A DNA stretch of 64,000 nucleotides from Mycetocola_B reblochoni (lineage in GTDB: Bacteria > Actinomycetota > Actinomycetes > Actinomycetales > Microbacteriaceae): NCBI RefSeq assembly GCF_003667525.1, contig NZ_RCUW01000011.1, forward strand, positions 1 through 64,000, written 5' to 3'. The notes beneath the pieces were generated by a model that was not told where the DNA came from, made no database searches, and was given only the letters and a program-made list of their open reading frames with translations. This document shows positions 50,444-59,859 of the stretch, piece after piece (within the stretch, counting starts at the first letter, position 1; every line of letters begins with the position of its first letter). A program made the translations under genes and the position numbers.

Positions 50444-51250
50444 GTGGAACAGATCGTGCGCACCCCCTATGAGGACCTTCTCCGTCTGGTGCTGGAGACG
50501 GGGACGGCCAAGTCGGATCGAACGGGGACGGGCACGACGAGTCTCTTCGGCGCGCAGATGCGCTTCGACCTTTCCGAGGGCTTTCCCCTCGTCACCACCA
50601 AGCGCGTCCACCTGAAGTCGATCGTGTACGAGCTGCTGTGGTTCCTCCGCGGCGACTCGAACGTCGGCTGGCTGCGCGAGAACGGTGTCACCATCTGGGA
50701 CGAATGGGCCTCGCCCGAGGGGGAGCTCGGTCCGGTGTACGGCGTCCAGTGGCGGTCGTGGCCGGCGCCGAACGGCCAGCACATCGACCAGATCGCGCAG
50801 GTCATGGACACGCTGCGGACCGACCCGGACTCGCGCCGGATGATCGTGTCCGCCTGGAATGTGGCCGACATCCCCGAGATGGCCCTCGCACCGTGTCATG
50901 CGCTGTTCCAGTTCTACGTCGCCGACGGGAAGCTCTCCTGCCAGCTGTACCAGCGCAGCGCGGACATGTTCCTCGGGGTCCCGTTCAACATCGCCAGCTA
51001 CGCGCTGCTGACGCACATGGTGGCCGACCAGCTCGGCCTGGGCGTGGGCGACTTCATCTGGACGGGTGGCGACTGCCACATCTACGACAACCACCGCGAG
51101 CAGGTCGAGCGCCAGCTGTCCCGCGAGGCGTACCCCCCGCCGCGGCTCGAGCTGGCGACGCGGCCCAGCCTCGACGCGTACCGGTTCGAGGACATCATCG
51201 TCCACGACTACCGTCACCACCCGGGCATCGCCGCGCCCGTCGCGGTATGA
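50444..51250 (+). CDS. thyA: Thymidylate synthase
   Basis: A 268-residue ThyA that methylates dUMP using methylene-tetrahydrofolate. The catalytic Cys151 is in LAPCHALFQFY; RMIVSAWNVADI, DRTGTGTTSLFG and YQRSADMFLGVPFNIASYA complete the folate and nucleotide sites. The GTG start (VEQIVRTPY) has TAGCAT seven bases upstream. The GTGA/ATGA coupling to dfrA supplies dihydrofolate recycling. The poly-C tract lies 70 bases before the start. Confidence 0.96.
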   Translation: MEQIVRTPYEDLLRLVLETGTAKSDRTGTGTTSLFGAQMRFDLSEGFPLVTTKRVHLKSIVYELLWFLRGDSNVGWLRENGVTIWDEWASPEGELGPVYGVQWRSWPAPNGQHIDQIAQVMDTLRTDPDSRRMIVSAWNVADIPEMALAPCHALFQFYVADGKLSCQLYQRSADMFLGVPFNIASYALLTHMVADQLGLGVGDFIWTGGDCHIYDNHREQVERQLSREAYPPPRLELATRPSLDAYRFEDIIVHDYRHHPGIAAPVAV

Positions 51251-51777
51251 GCGTGCCCGCCCGCTCCGGGCCTGGCCTGATCTGGGCGCAAGCGGCTGGC
51301 CGCGTCATCGGGCGCGACGGCGGGATGCCGTGGAACGTGCCGGAGGACCTGGCGCACTTCCGGCAGGTGACCTCCGGCGCGGTCGTCGTCATGGGGCGTC
51401 GGACCTGGGAATCGCTTCCGCCGCGGTTCCGGCCGCTGCCGGGACGGCGCAACGTCGTCGTGAGCAGGCGCGCCGGCGTGATCCTGGACGGCGCCGACGT
51501 CGCCGGCTCGCTCGAGGAGGCGCTCGCCCTCGCCGGTGACGAGCGGGTCTGGGTGATCGGCGGCGGCGAGCTGTACCGCGGCGCGATCGAGCGCGCGTCG
51601 GAGCTGGAGGTCACCGAGCTCCGTCTCGACGTGGACGGCGACACGACCGCCCCGGTGATCGACGAGGCGGTGTGGACGGCGACGGCGGGGCCGTGGCGGA
51701 CCTCCACCTCCGGAACGGACTACCGCTTCGTCAGCTACCTCCGGCGGGGTTCGCCCCAGCGGACACCGGCGCGGTAG
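51247..51777 (+). CDS. dfrA: Dihydrofolate reductase
   Basis: A 176-residue DHFR. The sequence LIWAQAAGRVIGRDGGMPWNVPEDLAHFRQVT gives the Met20-type loop and the acidic residue (Asp of PEDLAHF); GRRTWESLPPRFRPLPGRRN binds NADPH and folate, and VWVIGGGELY is the C-terminal cofactor loop (motifs cited by short pieces). It overlaps thyA by ATGA and regenerates tetrahydrofolate for it. Confidence 0.94.
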   Translation: MSVPARSGPGLIWAQAAGRVIGRDGGMPWNVPEDLAHFRQVTSGAVVVMGRRTWESLPPRFRPLPGRRNVVVSRRAGVILDGADVAGSLEEALALAGDERVWVIGGGELYRGAIERASELEVTELRLDVDGDTTAPVIDEAVWTATAGPWRTSTSGTDYRFVSYLRRGSPQRTPAR

Positions 51778-51786
51778 CCTAGGGGA

Positions 51787-52764
51787 GTGCCCCAGGTAGA
51801 GAATCCTTTCGGTCAGGTCCTTGTCGCCCTCGTGACGCCGTTCACGGCTGACGGCGAGGTGTCCTGGCCCGACGTCGAGCGTCACATCGACCGCGTCATC
51901 ACCGACGGCGCGGACGGGATCGTCGTCACCGGCACCACCGGTGAGACGTCCACCCTCACCGACGCAGAGAAGCTGCGACTGGTCGAGGTCGCCAAGTCCG
52001 TCTCTGGCGGCCGGGCGAAGATCATCACCGGCGGCGGCTCGAACGAGACCGCGCACGCCATCGAGCTGTACAAGGCCAGCGAGAAGGCCGGGGCCGATGG
52101 CGTCATGATCGTGACCCCCTACTACAACAAGCCGACGCAGGCCGGCGTGCTCACCCACTTCCGGATGATCGCCGATGCCACCGACCTGCCCGTCATCCTC
52201 TACGACATCCCGGGGCGGACGGGGATCCCAATCGCGTTCGACACCATCCTCCGCGCGGCCAAGCACCCCAACATCCTCGCCGTCAAGGACGCCAAGGGCG
52301 ACTTCAGCGAGGTGAGCCGCGTGCTCAACCAGACGGAGCTGCTCTACTTCTCCGGCGACGACAGCAACGCCCTGCCGCACATGTCGATCGGCGCCTCCGG
52401 CCTGATCGGCGTGACGGCGAACGTCGTCTCCGCCCCCTACCGGGAGATGGTCGACGCGGTCAACCGCGGGGACCTGCCGACGGCCACCGCGGCCCACAAG
52501 CGGCTGGAGCCGCTCGTGCGCGCCCTGATGACGCACGTCCCCGGCACGGTCGCCACCAAGTACATCCTCCACGGCCTCGGCCACATCTCGAGCCCTCGCG
52601 TCCGGCTGCCCCTCGTGGGCCCGGAGGAGAGCGAGGCCGCCCAGATCGAGAACGACCTGGCGCTGGTCGGCACGATCGAGGGCCTGGATCTGAGCCGTTT
52701 CCGGCCTGATCGCAACGCCGCGGCCGGTGGAGCTCTTCCCAAGGTGCATGGCACCACCCGTTAG
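51787..52764 (+). CDS. dapA: 4-hydroxy-tetrahydrodipicolinate synthase
   Basis: A 325-residue aldolase-fold enzyme condensing pyruvate and aspartate semialdehyde in the first lysine-specific step. TGTTGETSTLTDAEK holds the Thr-Thr motif, VTPYYNKPTQ the catalytic Tyr, YDIPGRTG the Tyr/Arg, and the Schiff-base Lys167 is in ILAVKDAKGD. TAGCCT lies six bases before the GTG, so it has its own probable leaderless promoter despite following dfrA by only nine bases. It ends 20 bases before rnj. Confidence 0.95.
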   Translation: MPQVENPFGQVLVALVTPFTADGEVSWPDVERHIDRVITDGADGIVVTGTTGETSTLTDAEKLRLVEVAKSVSGGRAKIITGGGSNETAHAIELYKASEKAGADGVMIVTPYYNKPTQAGVLTHFRMIADATDLPVILYDIPGRTGIPIAFDTILRAAKHPNILAVKDAKGDFSEVSRVLNQTELLYFSGDDSNALPHMSIGASGLIGVTANVVSAPYREMVDAVNRGDLPTATAAHKRLEPLVRALMTHVPGTVATKYILHGLGHISSPRVRLPLVGPEESEAAQIENDLALVGTIEGLDLSRFRPDRNAAAGGALPKVHGTTR

Positions 52765-52784
52765 TACAGCTCAAGGAGGGGCGT

Positions 52785-54461
52785 ATGCCCAATCCCGTCT
52801 ATGATCCGCCGGCACTCGAGAAGGGCACGCTGAGGGTCATCCCCCTCGGCGGCCTCGGCGAGGTCGGCCGGAACATGACATCGTTCGAGATCGACGGCAA
52901 GATCCTCATCGTCGACTGCGGGGTGCTCTTCCCCGAGGAGCACCAGCCCGGAGTCGACCTGATCCTGCCCGACTTCACACCGATCAAGGACCGCATCGAC
53001 GACATCGTCGGGGTCGTCCTCACTCACGGGCACGAGGACCACATCGGTGGCGTGCCCTACCTGCTCCGGCTGCGCCGCGACATCCCCCTGATCGGCTCGG
53101 GGCTGACGCTCGCGCTGGTCGAGGCGAAGCTCAAGGAGCACAAGATCAAGCCGACGACGCTGACCGTCAAGGAGGGTGAGTTCGAGCAGCTCGGCCCCTT
53201 CGATCTGGAGTTCGTCGCCGTCAACCACTCCATCCCCGATGCCCTCGCGGTGTCGATCGTCACCGACGCCGGCAGCGTGCTGGTCACGGGCGACTTCAAG
53301 ATGGACCAGCTCCCGCTCGACGGACGTCTCACCGACCTCCGTGCCTTCGCCCGGCTGGGTGAGGAAGGCGTGGACCTGTTCCTCCCCGACTCGACGAACG
53401 CCGACGTTCCCGGCTTCACCCCGCACGAGAACACCATCGGGCCCGTGCTCGACCAGGTGATCGGCAAGGCACGGCGACGCGTCATCGTGGCGAGCTTCTC
53501 CAGCCACGTCCACCGTGTCCAGCAGGTCCTGGACGCGGCCGCCGCGCACGGCCGACGGGTGGCGCTGCTCGGACGTTCCATGGTGCGCAACATGGGCATC
53601 GCGGCGGAGCTGGGCTACCTCAAGGTGCCGGACAACGTGCTCATCGACTACCGCAAGGCCAAGGACATCCCCGACGACAAGATCGTCTACATGTCCACGG
53701 GCTCCCAAGGCGAGCCGATGGCCGTGCTCAGTCGCATGGTCAACCTGGAGCACCAGATCGAGCCGGGCGAGGGCGACACCGTCATCCTCGCGTCGAGCCT
53801 GATCCCCGGCAACGAGAACGCGGTCTACCGCATCATCGATGGCCTGACCAAGCTGGGGGCGAACGTCGTCCACAAGGCGAACGCGCGCGTCCACGTCTCC
53901 GGTCACGCGGCGGCGGGGGAGCTGCTGTACTGCTACAACATCATCAAGCCCCGCAACGTCATGCCGGTGCACGGCGAGTACCGGCACCTGGCCGCCAACC
54001 AGAAGCTCGCGATCGAGTCGGGCGTGCCGGCTGCCAACACCTTCGTTGTCGAGGACGGCTCCGTGCTCGACATGCGCGACGGTGACGTCGAGTTCGTCGG
54101 CCAGCTCGAGCTCGGCTTCGTGTACGTCGACGGTTCGACGGTCGGCGAGATCACGGACGCCGACCTCAAGGACCGCCGCATCCTCAGCGAGGAGGGCTTC
54201 ATCTCGATCATCGTCGTGATCGAGGCCCAGACGGGGCGGATGGTCGTCGAGCCGGAGATCCGTGCGCGCGGTTTCGCCGAGGACGACGCGGTGTTCGACG
54301 CCGTCAAGCCGAAGATCGTCAAGGCGCTCCAGGACGCGGTCGCCAACGGCGTCAGCGATCAGCATGCGCTGACCCAGGTCGTTCGCCGGACGGTCGGCCG
54401 CTGGGTGAACGCCTCGTACCGCCGTCGCCCGATGATCGTGCCGCTCGTCGTCGAGGCGTAG
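52785..54461 (+). CDS. rnj: Ribonuclease J
   Basis: A 558-residue metallo-beta-lactamase/beta-CASP ribonuclease with 5'-3' exo- and endonuclease action in RNA decay and processing. The zinc motif LTHGHEDHIGG starts near residue 79, VTGDFKMDQ holds the bridging Asp, STGSQGEPMAVLSRM and HVSGHA the beta-CASP motifs, and MPVHGEYRHL the last zinc ligand. AAGGAGG gives a strong ribosome site. It follows dapA as in many actinobacteria, ending in a 13-bp hairpin. Confidence 0.96.
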   Translation: MPNPVYDPPALEKGTLRVIPLGGLGEVGRNMTSFEIDGKILIVDCGVLFPEEHQPGVDLILPDFTPIKDRIDDIVGVVLTHGHEDHIGGVPYLLRLRRDIPLIGSGLTLALVEAKLKEHKIKPTTLTVKEGEFEQLGPFDLEFVAVNHSIPDALAVSIVTDAGSVLVTGDFKMDQLPLDGRLTDLRAFARLGEEGVDLFLPDSTNADVPGFTPHENTIGPVLDQVIGKARRRVIVASFSSHVHRVQQVLDAAAAHGRRVALLGRSMVRNMGIAAELGYLKVPDNVLIDYRKAKDIPDDKIVYMSTGSQGEPMAVLSRMVNLEHQIEPGEGDTVILASSLIPGNENAVYRIIDGLTKLGANVVHKANARVHVSGHAAAGELLYCYNIIKPRNVMPVHGEYRHLAANQKLAIESGVPAANTFVVEDGSVLDMRDGDVEFVGQLELGFVYVDGSTVGEITDADLKDRRILSEEGFISIIVVIEAQTGRMVVEPEIRARGFAEDDAVFDAVKPKIVKALQDAVANGVSDQHALTQVVRRTVGRWVNASYRRRPMIVPLVVEA

Positions 54462-54477
54462 CCGCCCGCGAGCCCTC

Positions 54478-54513
54478 GTCACGCCCCCGATGCCCACGCG
54501 TCGGGGGCGTGAC
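54478..54513 (+). terminator. rnj terminator, 13-bp stem
   Basis: GTCACGCCCCCGA (54478-54490) pairs perfectly with TCGGGGGCGTGAC (54501-54513). Confidence 0.82.
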
Positions 54514-54771
54514 GCATCCCGGCGGGGTGCTGGCCCGGCGGGTGTTCGACGCCTGCGCTGGCCGCGCAGGGACGGGGACGGTAGTGTGCGGAGTGAATGA
54601 TCACGACCGCCGGTTCCCGCGTCCGAGGGCGCGACCGGCGACGGATCGATAATGGTCATCATCAGCTCCCTGGCACGGGAGCGGCCATCCGTGACGCCTC
54701 GCCCCCGCGCGGCAGCGGCGCGTCGGCCACTCGCGGTCACTGCGGCCGCCACCCCGCCGGAGGTGAGCGGC
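54514..54771 (+). other. Non-coding region upstream of the CDF exporter
   Basis: Between the rnj terminator and the exporter start no gene was recognised. It contains a -10-like TAGTGT (about 54581), the AT-rich palindrome at 54648-54663 and a GGAGGTGA ribosome site at about 54760. A start at 54652 would extend the exporter by 40 atypical residues and is not favoured. Confidence 0.5.
54648..54663. promoter_or_regulatory. Candidate metal-regulator (Zur/Fur-like) palindrome
   Basis: GATAATG (54648-54654) and CATCATC (54657-54663) form a 7-2-7 inverted repeat with one mismatch, in an otherwise GC-rich sequence, about 110 bases before the exporter start. The shape resembles Fur-family boxes. No regulator gene is nearby. 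Confidence 0.35.
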
Positions 54772-55695
54772 ATGGGGCATGACCACTCGCACGCGCCCGA
54801 GGTGCGCTCGGCTGACGACCGGCGGCGGCTCGTCATCGCGATCGTCGTCATCGGGTCGGGCGTCGTGCTCCAGTTCACGGGGGCGCTGCTGTCGGGATCC
54901 CTCGCCCTGCTCGCGGACTCCGCGCACATGCTCTCCGACCTGGCCGGTCTGGTCATCGCACTCGTCGCCGTCGTGATCGCGGCGAAGCCTCCGACGCCGA
55001 CGCAGACCTTCGGGCGGCGCCGGGTCGAGGTGCTGGCGGCGATGGCGAACGCACTCATGCTCGGCACCGTCGCGATCGTGGTCGCCATCGAGGCGATCGG
55101 GCGACTGGTCAGGGGAGAGGAAGCCGAACTCGGGGCAACGGTGATGCTCGTCACCGGCATCGTCGGCGGCCTCTGCAACCTCGTCGCCCTGCTCGTTCTC
55201 AGCGGTGGCAGACGAGGCTCCATCAACCTCCGCGGCGCGTACCTCGAGGTCATGGGCGACCTCCTCGGATCCGTCGCGGTGGTGGCGGCCGCGGTCGTCC
55301 TCATGACGACGGGCTTCGCGTCGGCGGACTCGATCGCGTCGCTGCTGATCGCCGCGCTGATCGTCCCGCGTGCCTACGCTCTTCTCGCCGACGTCGTCCG
55401 GGTGCTGTCCGAGTCGGTGCCGAGGGGAACGGACCTCGCCGCCGTCAGGGAGCACATCCTCCAGCTGCCGGGCGTCAGGGGCGTCCACGACGTGCACGCC
55501 TGGCAGATCACTCCGGGCGAGACGCTGTTCTCCGCACACGTCGTCGTCGACGACGCCTGCACCATGGCCGGTGACTCGCACGTGCTCCTCGACCGGCTGG
55601 ATTCGTGCCTGAGGGAGCACTTCGACGTCGTGCATCCGACGTTCCAGATCGAGGCGGCTGCGCACGAGGAGCACGAGGTCAACGCGCACCGGTGA
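54772..55695 (+). CDS. Cation diffusion facilitator, Zn2+ exporter type
   Basis: A 307-residue CDF protein with six helices (about 22-215) and a C-terminal cytoplasmic domain. The N-terminus is MGHDHSHAP, a His-rich metal-binding start; the transport site residues are in LLADSAHMLSDLAGL (HxxxD) of TM2 and AYLEVMGDLLGSVA of TM5, the HD-HD pattern partly replaced (Glu-Val-Met-Gly-Asp). It probably exports zinc or a related divalent metal by proton exchange (ZitB/CzcD-like). ATG at 54772 follows GGAGGTGA by seven bases. Confidence 0.87.
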   Translation: MGHDHSHAPEVRSADDRRRLVIAIVVIGSGVVLQFTGALLSGSLALLADSAHMLSDLAGLVIALVAVVIAAKPPTPTQTFGRRRVEVLAAMANALMLGTVAIVVAIEAIGRLVRGEEAELGATVMLVTGIVGGLCNLVALLVLSGGRRGSINLRGAYLEVMGDLLGSVAVVAAAVVLMTTGFASADSIASLLIAALIVPRAYALLADVVRVLSESVPRGTDLAAVREHILQLPGVRGVHDVHAWQITPGETLFSAHVVVDDACTMAGDSHVLLDRLDSCLREHFDVVHPTFQIEAAAHEEHEVNAHR

Positions 55696-55755
55696 CTCGC
55701 GGCCCCGACCGCGTGGGGGCGAGAGTTCCGGGGCGCTGGGCGTTACCGTGGGAGC

Positions 55756-58674
55756 ATGGCCACCAAGAGCAGTTCAGGTTCGGGAGCGCGCGGGCGCGGG
55801 ACGTCCCCGTCGGGCACGCGCTCGCGTGCGGGGGCGGGCTCGACCCCCGGGGCGACGAAGACCGGTTCCGCCCGCGGCGGGTCGCCGTCCCCGGCCAAGA
55901 AGGCCGCCGCGACGAAGACCGTTGCCTACCCCGTCGAGGAGCGGACGAATCCGCTCGTGTCCGGGTGGATGGCCCTCGCGCACGCGACCGGTGCGGGCGC
56001 CAGGGCGTTCGGCTCGGAGAAGATCTCGAAGGAGGACCGCAGGGACGGGCTGCCGTTCCTGCTCATCGTGCTGGCGATCGCCGGTGTGGTCGTCGAGTGG
56101 TTCGGGGTCAACAACTCCGTCGCGGGGGCCTTGCACGCGTTCACCTTTGGCGGCCTGTTCGGTGTCGTCGCCTACGCGCTTCCGGTGATCCTGATCGTGC
56201 TGGCCTTCTGGCTGTTCCGGCACCCCAGCTCCGTGGAGGACAACGGCCGCATCGGGATCGGCTTCGCCCTCGCCCTGACGACCGTGTCAGGGCTGTGCCA
56301 CACCTTCGGGTCACGGCCGAACCCCGCCGAGGGCATGCCTGCCCTGGCGACGGCCGGCGGCCTGCTCGGGTGGGTAGTCGGCGAACCGCTGAGCATCGTG
56401 ATCACGCCGATCGGCAGTGGGATCGTCCTGTCGCTCCTTCTCCTGCTGAGCCTGTTCATCATCACCAAGACACCGCCGCACCGCGTGGGGGCCCGACTGC
56501 GGGAGTTCTGGGTCTGGGCGTTCGGCGCTGAGGCGATGCGGGAGACCGCCCCCGCCACCGCGGCCGCCGACGAGGACGACTCCGCGACGGACGCCGAGCA
56601 CCTGCCGTGGTGGCGTCGGAACAAGACGCAGCGCGAGGAAGACACCGAGGCCCCGGACACGAGCGCCGTCACCGAGCTGCTCGGCACGTCCGCATCCACA
56701 CGCGGCTCCTTCGAGACGGCGATCGAGCCGGAGGCGCCGACCGCGGTCGTGCCGGCGGCCTCGGGGATGACCGAGGTCCTCGGCGACCTCGACCGGGCGG
56801 AGGCCGCGGTCGGAGCTCTCGGGGCGACGAGCGGATCACGGGCCGGACTGTACGACGACAGCGCCGAGCAGCACACCGAGGCGCTTCCGGACTTCAGCAG
56901 CGTCGGCCTCGGCGAGCCGCAGCCGCGCGCGCAGGAGCAGCCGGCGGGGCCCTACGTCCTTCCCTCGACCGCCGCGCTCGCCCAGGGCAGTCCGCCGAAG
57001 TCGCGTTCGGCGGCGAACGACGCCGTCGTCGCCGCGATCACCGAGGTGTTCACCCAGTTCAAGGTCGACGCCTCGGTCACGGGCTTCTCCCGCGGACCGA
57101 CGGTCACCCAGTACGAGATCGAGCTGGGGCCCGGCGTCAAGGTGGAGCGCATCACCGCTCTGCAGAACAACATCGCCTACGCGGTGGCCTCCAACGAGGT
57201 GCGGATCCTGGCTCCGATCCCCGGCAAGAGCGCGATCGGCGTCGAGATCCCCAACAGCGACAGGGAGATCGTCACCCTCGGGGACGTCCTGCGCTCGCAG
57301 GCGGCGGTCGGCAGCACCCACCCGATGACGATCGGCGTCGGCAAGGACGTCGGGGGCGGGTACGTCGTCGCGAACCTGGCGAAGATGCCCCACCTGCTCG
57401 TCGCCGGCTCGACGGGCTCGGGAAAGTCCAGCTTCGTCAACTCCATGATCACGAGCCTGCTGATGCGGGCCCGCCCGGCGGACGTGCGCATGGTCCTCAT
57501 CGACCCCAAGCGCGTCGAGCTCGCGCCCTACGCCGGAGTGCCGCACCTGATCACGCCCATCATCACGAGCCCGAAAAAGGCCGCGGAGGCGCTGCAGTGG
57601 GTCGTGAAAGAGATGGACATGCGCTACGACGATCTGGCGAGCTTCGGCTTCCGCCACATCGACGACTTCAATAAGGCCGTGCGCAACGACGAGATCACGC
57701 TGCCCGCTGGCAGTGAGCGGGTGCTCAAGCCGTACCCGTATCTGCTCGTCGTCGTCGACGAGCTCGCCGACCTCATGATGGTGGCGCCGCGGGACGTCGA
57801 GGACTCCATCGTCCGCATCACGCAGCTGGCGCGTGCGTCGGGGATTCACCTGGTTCTGGCGACCCAGCGCCCCTCCGTCGACGTCGTGACCGGGCTCATC
57901 AAGGCCAACGTTCCCAGCCGTCTGGCGTTCGCCGTCACCAGCGTGACCGACTCCCGCGTCATCCTGGACCAGCCGGGGGCGGACAAGCTGATCGGCCAGG
58001 GCGACGGTCTCTTCCTGCCGATGGGCGCGTCGAAGGCGGTCCGTGTGCAGGGCGCCTGGGTGTCCGAGGACGAGATCGAGCACGTGGTGACGCATGTGAC
58101 CGCACAGGCACGTCCCGACTACCGGGCGGATGTCGACGCTGTCGCCCAAAAGAAGGACGTCGACGCCGACATCGGCGACGACTTGGAGCTGCTGCTGGAG
58201 GCGGTGACGCTCGTGGTGCAGTCCCAGTTCGGTTCGACGTCGATGTTGCAGCGCAAGCTCCGCGTCGGCTTCGCGAAGGCTGGCCGGCTCATGGATCTCA
58301 TGGAGTCGCGCGAGATCGTCGGCCCCTCCGAGGGGTCGAAGGCCAGGGACGTGCTGGTCGTGCCCGATCAGCTGGCCGCGACGATCGCGCGTATCCGCGG
58401 CGACGAGCCCGCGCCGTCGGCCCAGCAGTCTGCCCCGTCGCCACAGCAGCCCGCGCCGGCCACAGCCGCAACCGCGTTCGATGCCTCGGGCCAGCCCGAC
58501 CACCACGGAGCGGCACCGGTCGAGAGCCACGGCGACGCCCACACGGACGCCGCGCTGCCCCCGACCGAGGACCGCTACGGCTCCGACCCGGTGGCGGCGA
58601 TGAGTGCCGGCCTGGAAGAGGTCGACGGCGAGGACGGCGACGAGGACGCCTGGCACCTCACGGGACGCGGCTGA
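55756..58674 (+). CDS. ftsK: DNA translocase FtsK
   Basis: A 972-residue septal DNA pump that clears chromosomes at division. Residues 1-60 are a basic Ser/Gly/Lys-rich segment; four to five membrane helices follow (about 95-235); then a Pro/Glu-rich linker (260-415); the motor with Walker A GSTGSGKS (about 552) and Walker B LLVVVDELADL; and a C-terminal winged-helix gamma domain (TSMLQRKLRVGFAKAGRLMD) that reads polar sequences. The last 90 residues are acidic and disordered. TACCGT lies six bases before the ATG, suggesting a leaderless start. Confidence 0.95.
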   Translation: MATKSSSGSGARGRGTSPSGTRSRAGAGSTPGATKTGSARGGSPSPAKKAAATKTVAYPVEERTNPLVSGWMALAHATGAGARAFGSEKISKEDRRDGLPFLLIVLAIAGVVVEWFGVNNSVAGALHAFTFGGLFGVVAYALPVILIVLAFWLFRHPSSVEDNGRIGIGFALALTTVSGLCHTFGSRPNPAEGMPALATAGGLLGWVVGEPLSIVITPIGSGIVLSLLLLLSLFIITKTPPHRVGARLREFWVWAFGAEAMRETAPATAAADEDDSATDAEHLPWWRRNKTQREEDTEAPDTSAVTELLGTSASTRGSFETAIEPEAPTAVVPAASGMTEVLGDLDRAEAAVGALGATSGSRAGLYDDSAEQHTEALPDFSSVGLGEPQPRAQEQPAGPYVLPSTAALAQGSPPKSRSAANDAVVAAITEVFTQFKVDASVTGFSRGPTVTQYEIELGPGVKVERITALQNNIAYAVASNEVRILAPIPGKSAIGVEIPNSDREIVTLGDVLRSQAAVGSTHPMTIGVGKDVGGGYVVANLAKMPHLLVAGSTGSGKSSFVNSMITSLLMRARPADVRMVLIDPKRVELAPYAGVPHLITPIITSPKKAAEALQWVVKEMDMRYDDLASFGFRHIDDFNKAVRNDEITLPAGSERVLKPYPYLLVVVDELADLMMVAPRDVEDSIVRITQLARASGIHLVLATQRPSVDVVTGLIKANVPSRLAFAVTSVTDSRVILDQPGADKLIGQGDGLFLPMGASKAVRVQGAWVSEDEIEHVVTHVTAQARPDYRADVDAVAQKKDVDADIGDDLELLLEAVTLVVQSQFGSTSMLQRKLRVGFAKAGRLMDLMESREIVGPSEGSKARDVLVVPDQLAATIARIRGDEPAPSAQQSAPSPQQPAPATAATAFDASGQPDHHGAAPVESHGDAHTDAALPPTEDRYGSDPVAAMSAGLEEVDGEDGDEDAWHLTGRG

Positions 58675-58750
58675 TGGGCCGCGGCGCGGTCGTGACGGGC
58701 CGGGACGGCACACCGACGACGCGACGGAGACACGCAGCGAGGGGACAACG

Positions 58751-59335
58751 ATGACCACGGGAGAACAGCGGGCGACGCCGTCCAACCTCAACCTGCCGAA
58801 TGCGATCACGATCGCCCGGATCGCGCTCACGCCGGTCTTCGTCTGGCTGTTCTTCGCCGACGACGGGCAGATGGGCCCCCTGCGCTGGTGGGCCGCCGTG
58901 CTGTTCGTCGTCGCGATCGGCTCGGACGGAATCGACGGCGCGATCGCGCGACGCCGCGGCCTGGTCACGGAGCTCGGCAAGCTGCTCGACCCGATCGCCG
59001 ACAAGGTCCTCACCGGTGCGGCACTCGTGATCCTGTCGGTGGCGGGCGAGCTGCCGTGGTGGGTCACGATCCTCGTCCTGGTCAGGGAGGTGGGGATCAC
59101 CGTCCACCGCATGGTCGTCCTCAGCGACCACGTGGTCGCCGCGGCGTGGATGGGCAAGCTGAAGACCGTGATGCAGGGGGTGGCGATCTCCTTGGCGCTT
59201 GTTCCCCTCCCGGAGTTGGTGGGCGAGTGGTTCCTGGGGGTGAACGTCGTGACGATGACGATCGCGGTCGTCCTCACCGTCGCGAGCGGGATCGACTACG
59301 TCGTCACGGCGCTCAGGTCCAGGACGCAGCGGTGA
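58751..59335 (+). CDS. pgsA: CDP-diacylglycerol-glycerol-3-phosphate phosphatidyltransferase
   Basis: A 194-residue membrane enzyme making phosphatidylglycerol phosphate. The CDP-alcohol phosphatidyltransferase motif is complete: SDGIDGAIARRRGLVTELGK then LLDPIADK, with the catalytic aspartates. About five membrane helices. GAGGGG lies upstream of the ATG. The stop overlaps cinA by GTGA. In many relatives rimO lies between ftsK and pgsA; it is absent here. Confidence 0.9.
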   Translation: MTTGEQRATPSNLNLPNAITIARIALTPVFVWLFFADDGQMGPLRWWAAVLFVVAIGSDGIDGAIARRRGLVTELGKLLDPIADKVLTGAALVILSVAGELPWWVTILVLVREVGITVHRMVVLSDHVVAAAWMGKLKTVMQGVAISLALVPLPELVGEWFLGVNVVTMTIAVVLTVASGIDYVVTALRSRTQR

Positions 59336-59859
59336 GCCGGGCGTCGGAGCTGATCGACCTACTCCGGGAGGCAGGGCTGTCGCTCGCTGTCGCCGAGTCT
59401 CTGACCGGCGGAGCGCTCTCCGACGCGATCGTCTCTGTTCCGGGGGCATCAATGGTGTTCCGCGGCGGAGTGGTCTCCTACGCGACGGATGCGAAGGCCA
59501 CGGTTCTAGGGGTTGACGCCGCGGTCCTGGCCGAGGCGGGCCCCGTCGATCTGCGCGTCGCCGTGCAGATGGCCGAGGGGGTCAGGCGGGTGTTCCGCAC
59601 CCCGGGTGGCCCCGCAGGCGTCGGCCTGGCGACGACGGGTGTCGCCGGCCCCGGTCCGAGCGACGGGCACCGGCAGGGCACGGTTTTCGTCGGCCTGTCA
59701 GCCGGGTCGTGGTCGAGAGCGCTGCCGCTCCAACTGGACGGCGACAGGCCGGCGGTGCGCGCGGCGACGGTCGACCTGGCGCTCAACTGGGCGGTCGAGG
59801 TGCTGAGTCAGCGGGGTCAGACCGTCCTCGTCGACACCTCCGTCCAACCCAGGGAATAG
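59332..59859 (+). CDS. cinA: CinA-family protein (nicotinamide-nucleotide amidase domain)
   Basis: A 175-residue stand-alone CinA C-terminal domain (PncC-like), which deamidates nicotinamide mononucleotide in NAD recycling. Motifs: SLAVAESLTGGALSDAIVSVPGAS (catalytic Ser/Thr), FRGGVVSYATDAKATVLGV and ATTGVAGPGPSDGHRQGTVFVGL (each cited in part). The N-terminal competence domain seen in two-domain CinA proteins is missing, as is usual beside pgsA in actinobacteria. It is co-translated with pgsA from the GTG. Confidence 0.9.
   Translation: MSRASELIDLLREAGLSLAVAESLTGGALSDAIVSVPGASMVFRGGVVSYATDAKATVLGVDAAVLAEAGPVDLRVAVQMAEGVRRVFRTPGGPAGVGLATTGVAGPGPSDGHRQGTVFVGLSAGSWSRALPLQLDGDRPAVRAATVDLALNWAVEVLSQRGQTVLVDTSVQPRE

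Noticed and set aside
54652..54771. Earlier start for the CDF exporter
   Set aside because: Adds an Arg/Pro-rich stretch; the His-rich MGHDHSH start follows a strong ribosome site.
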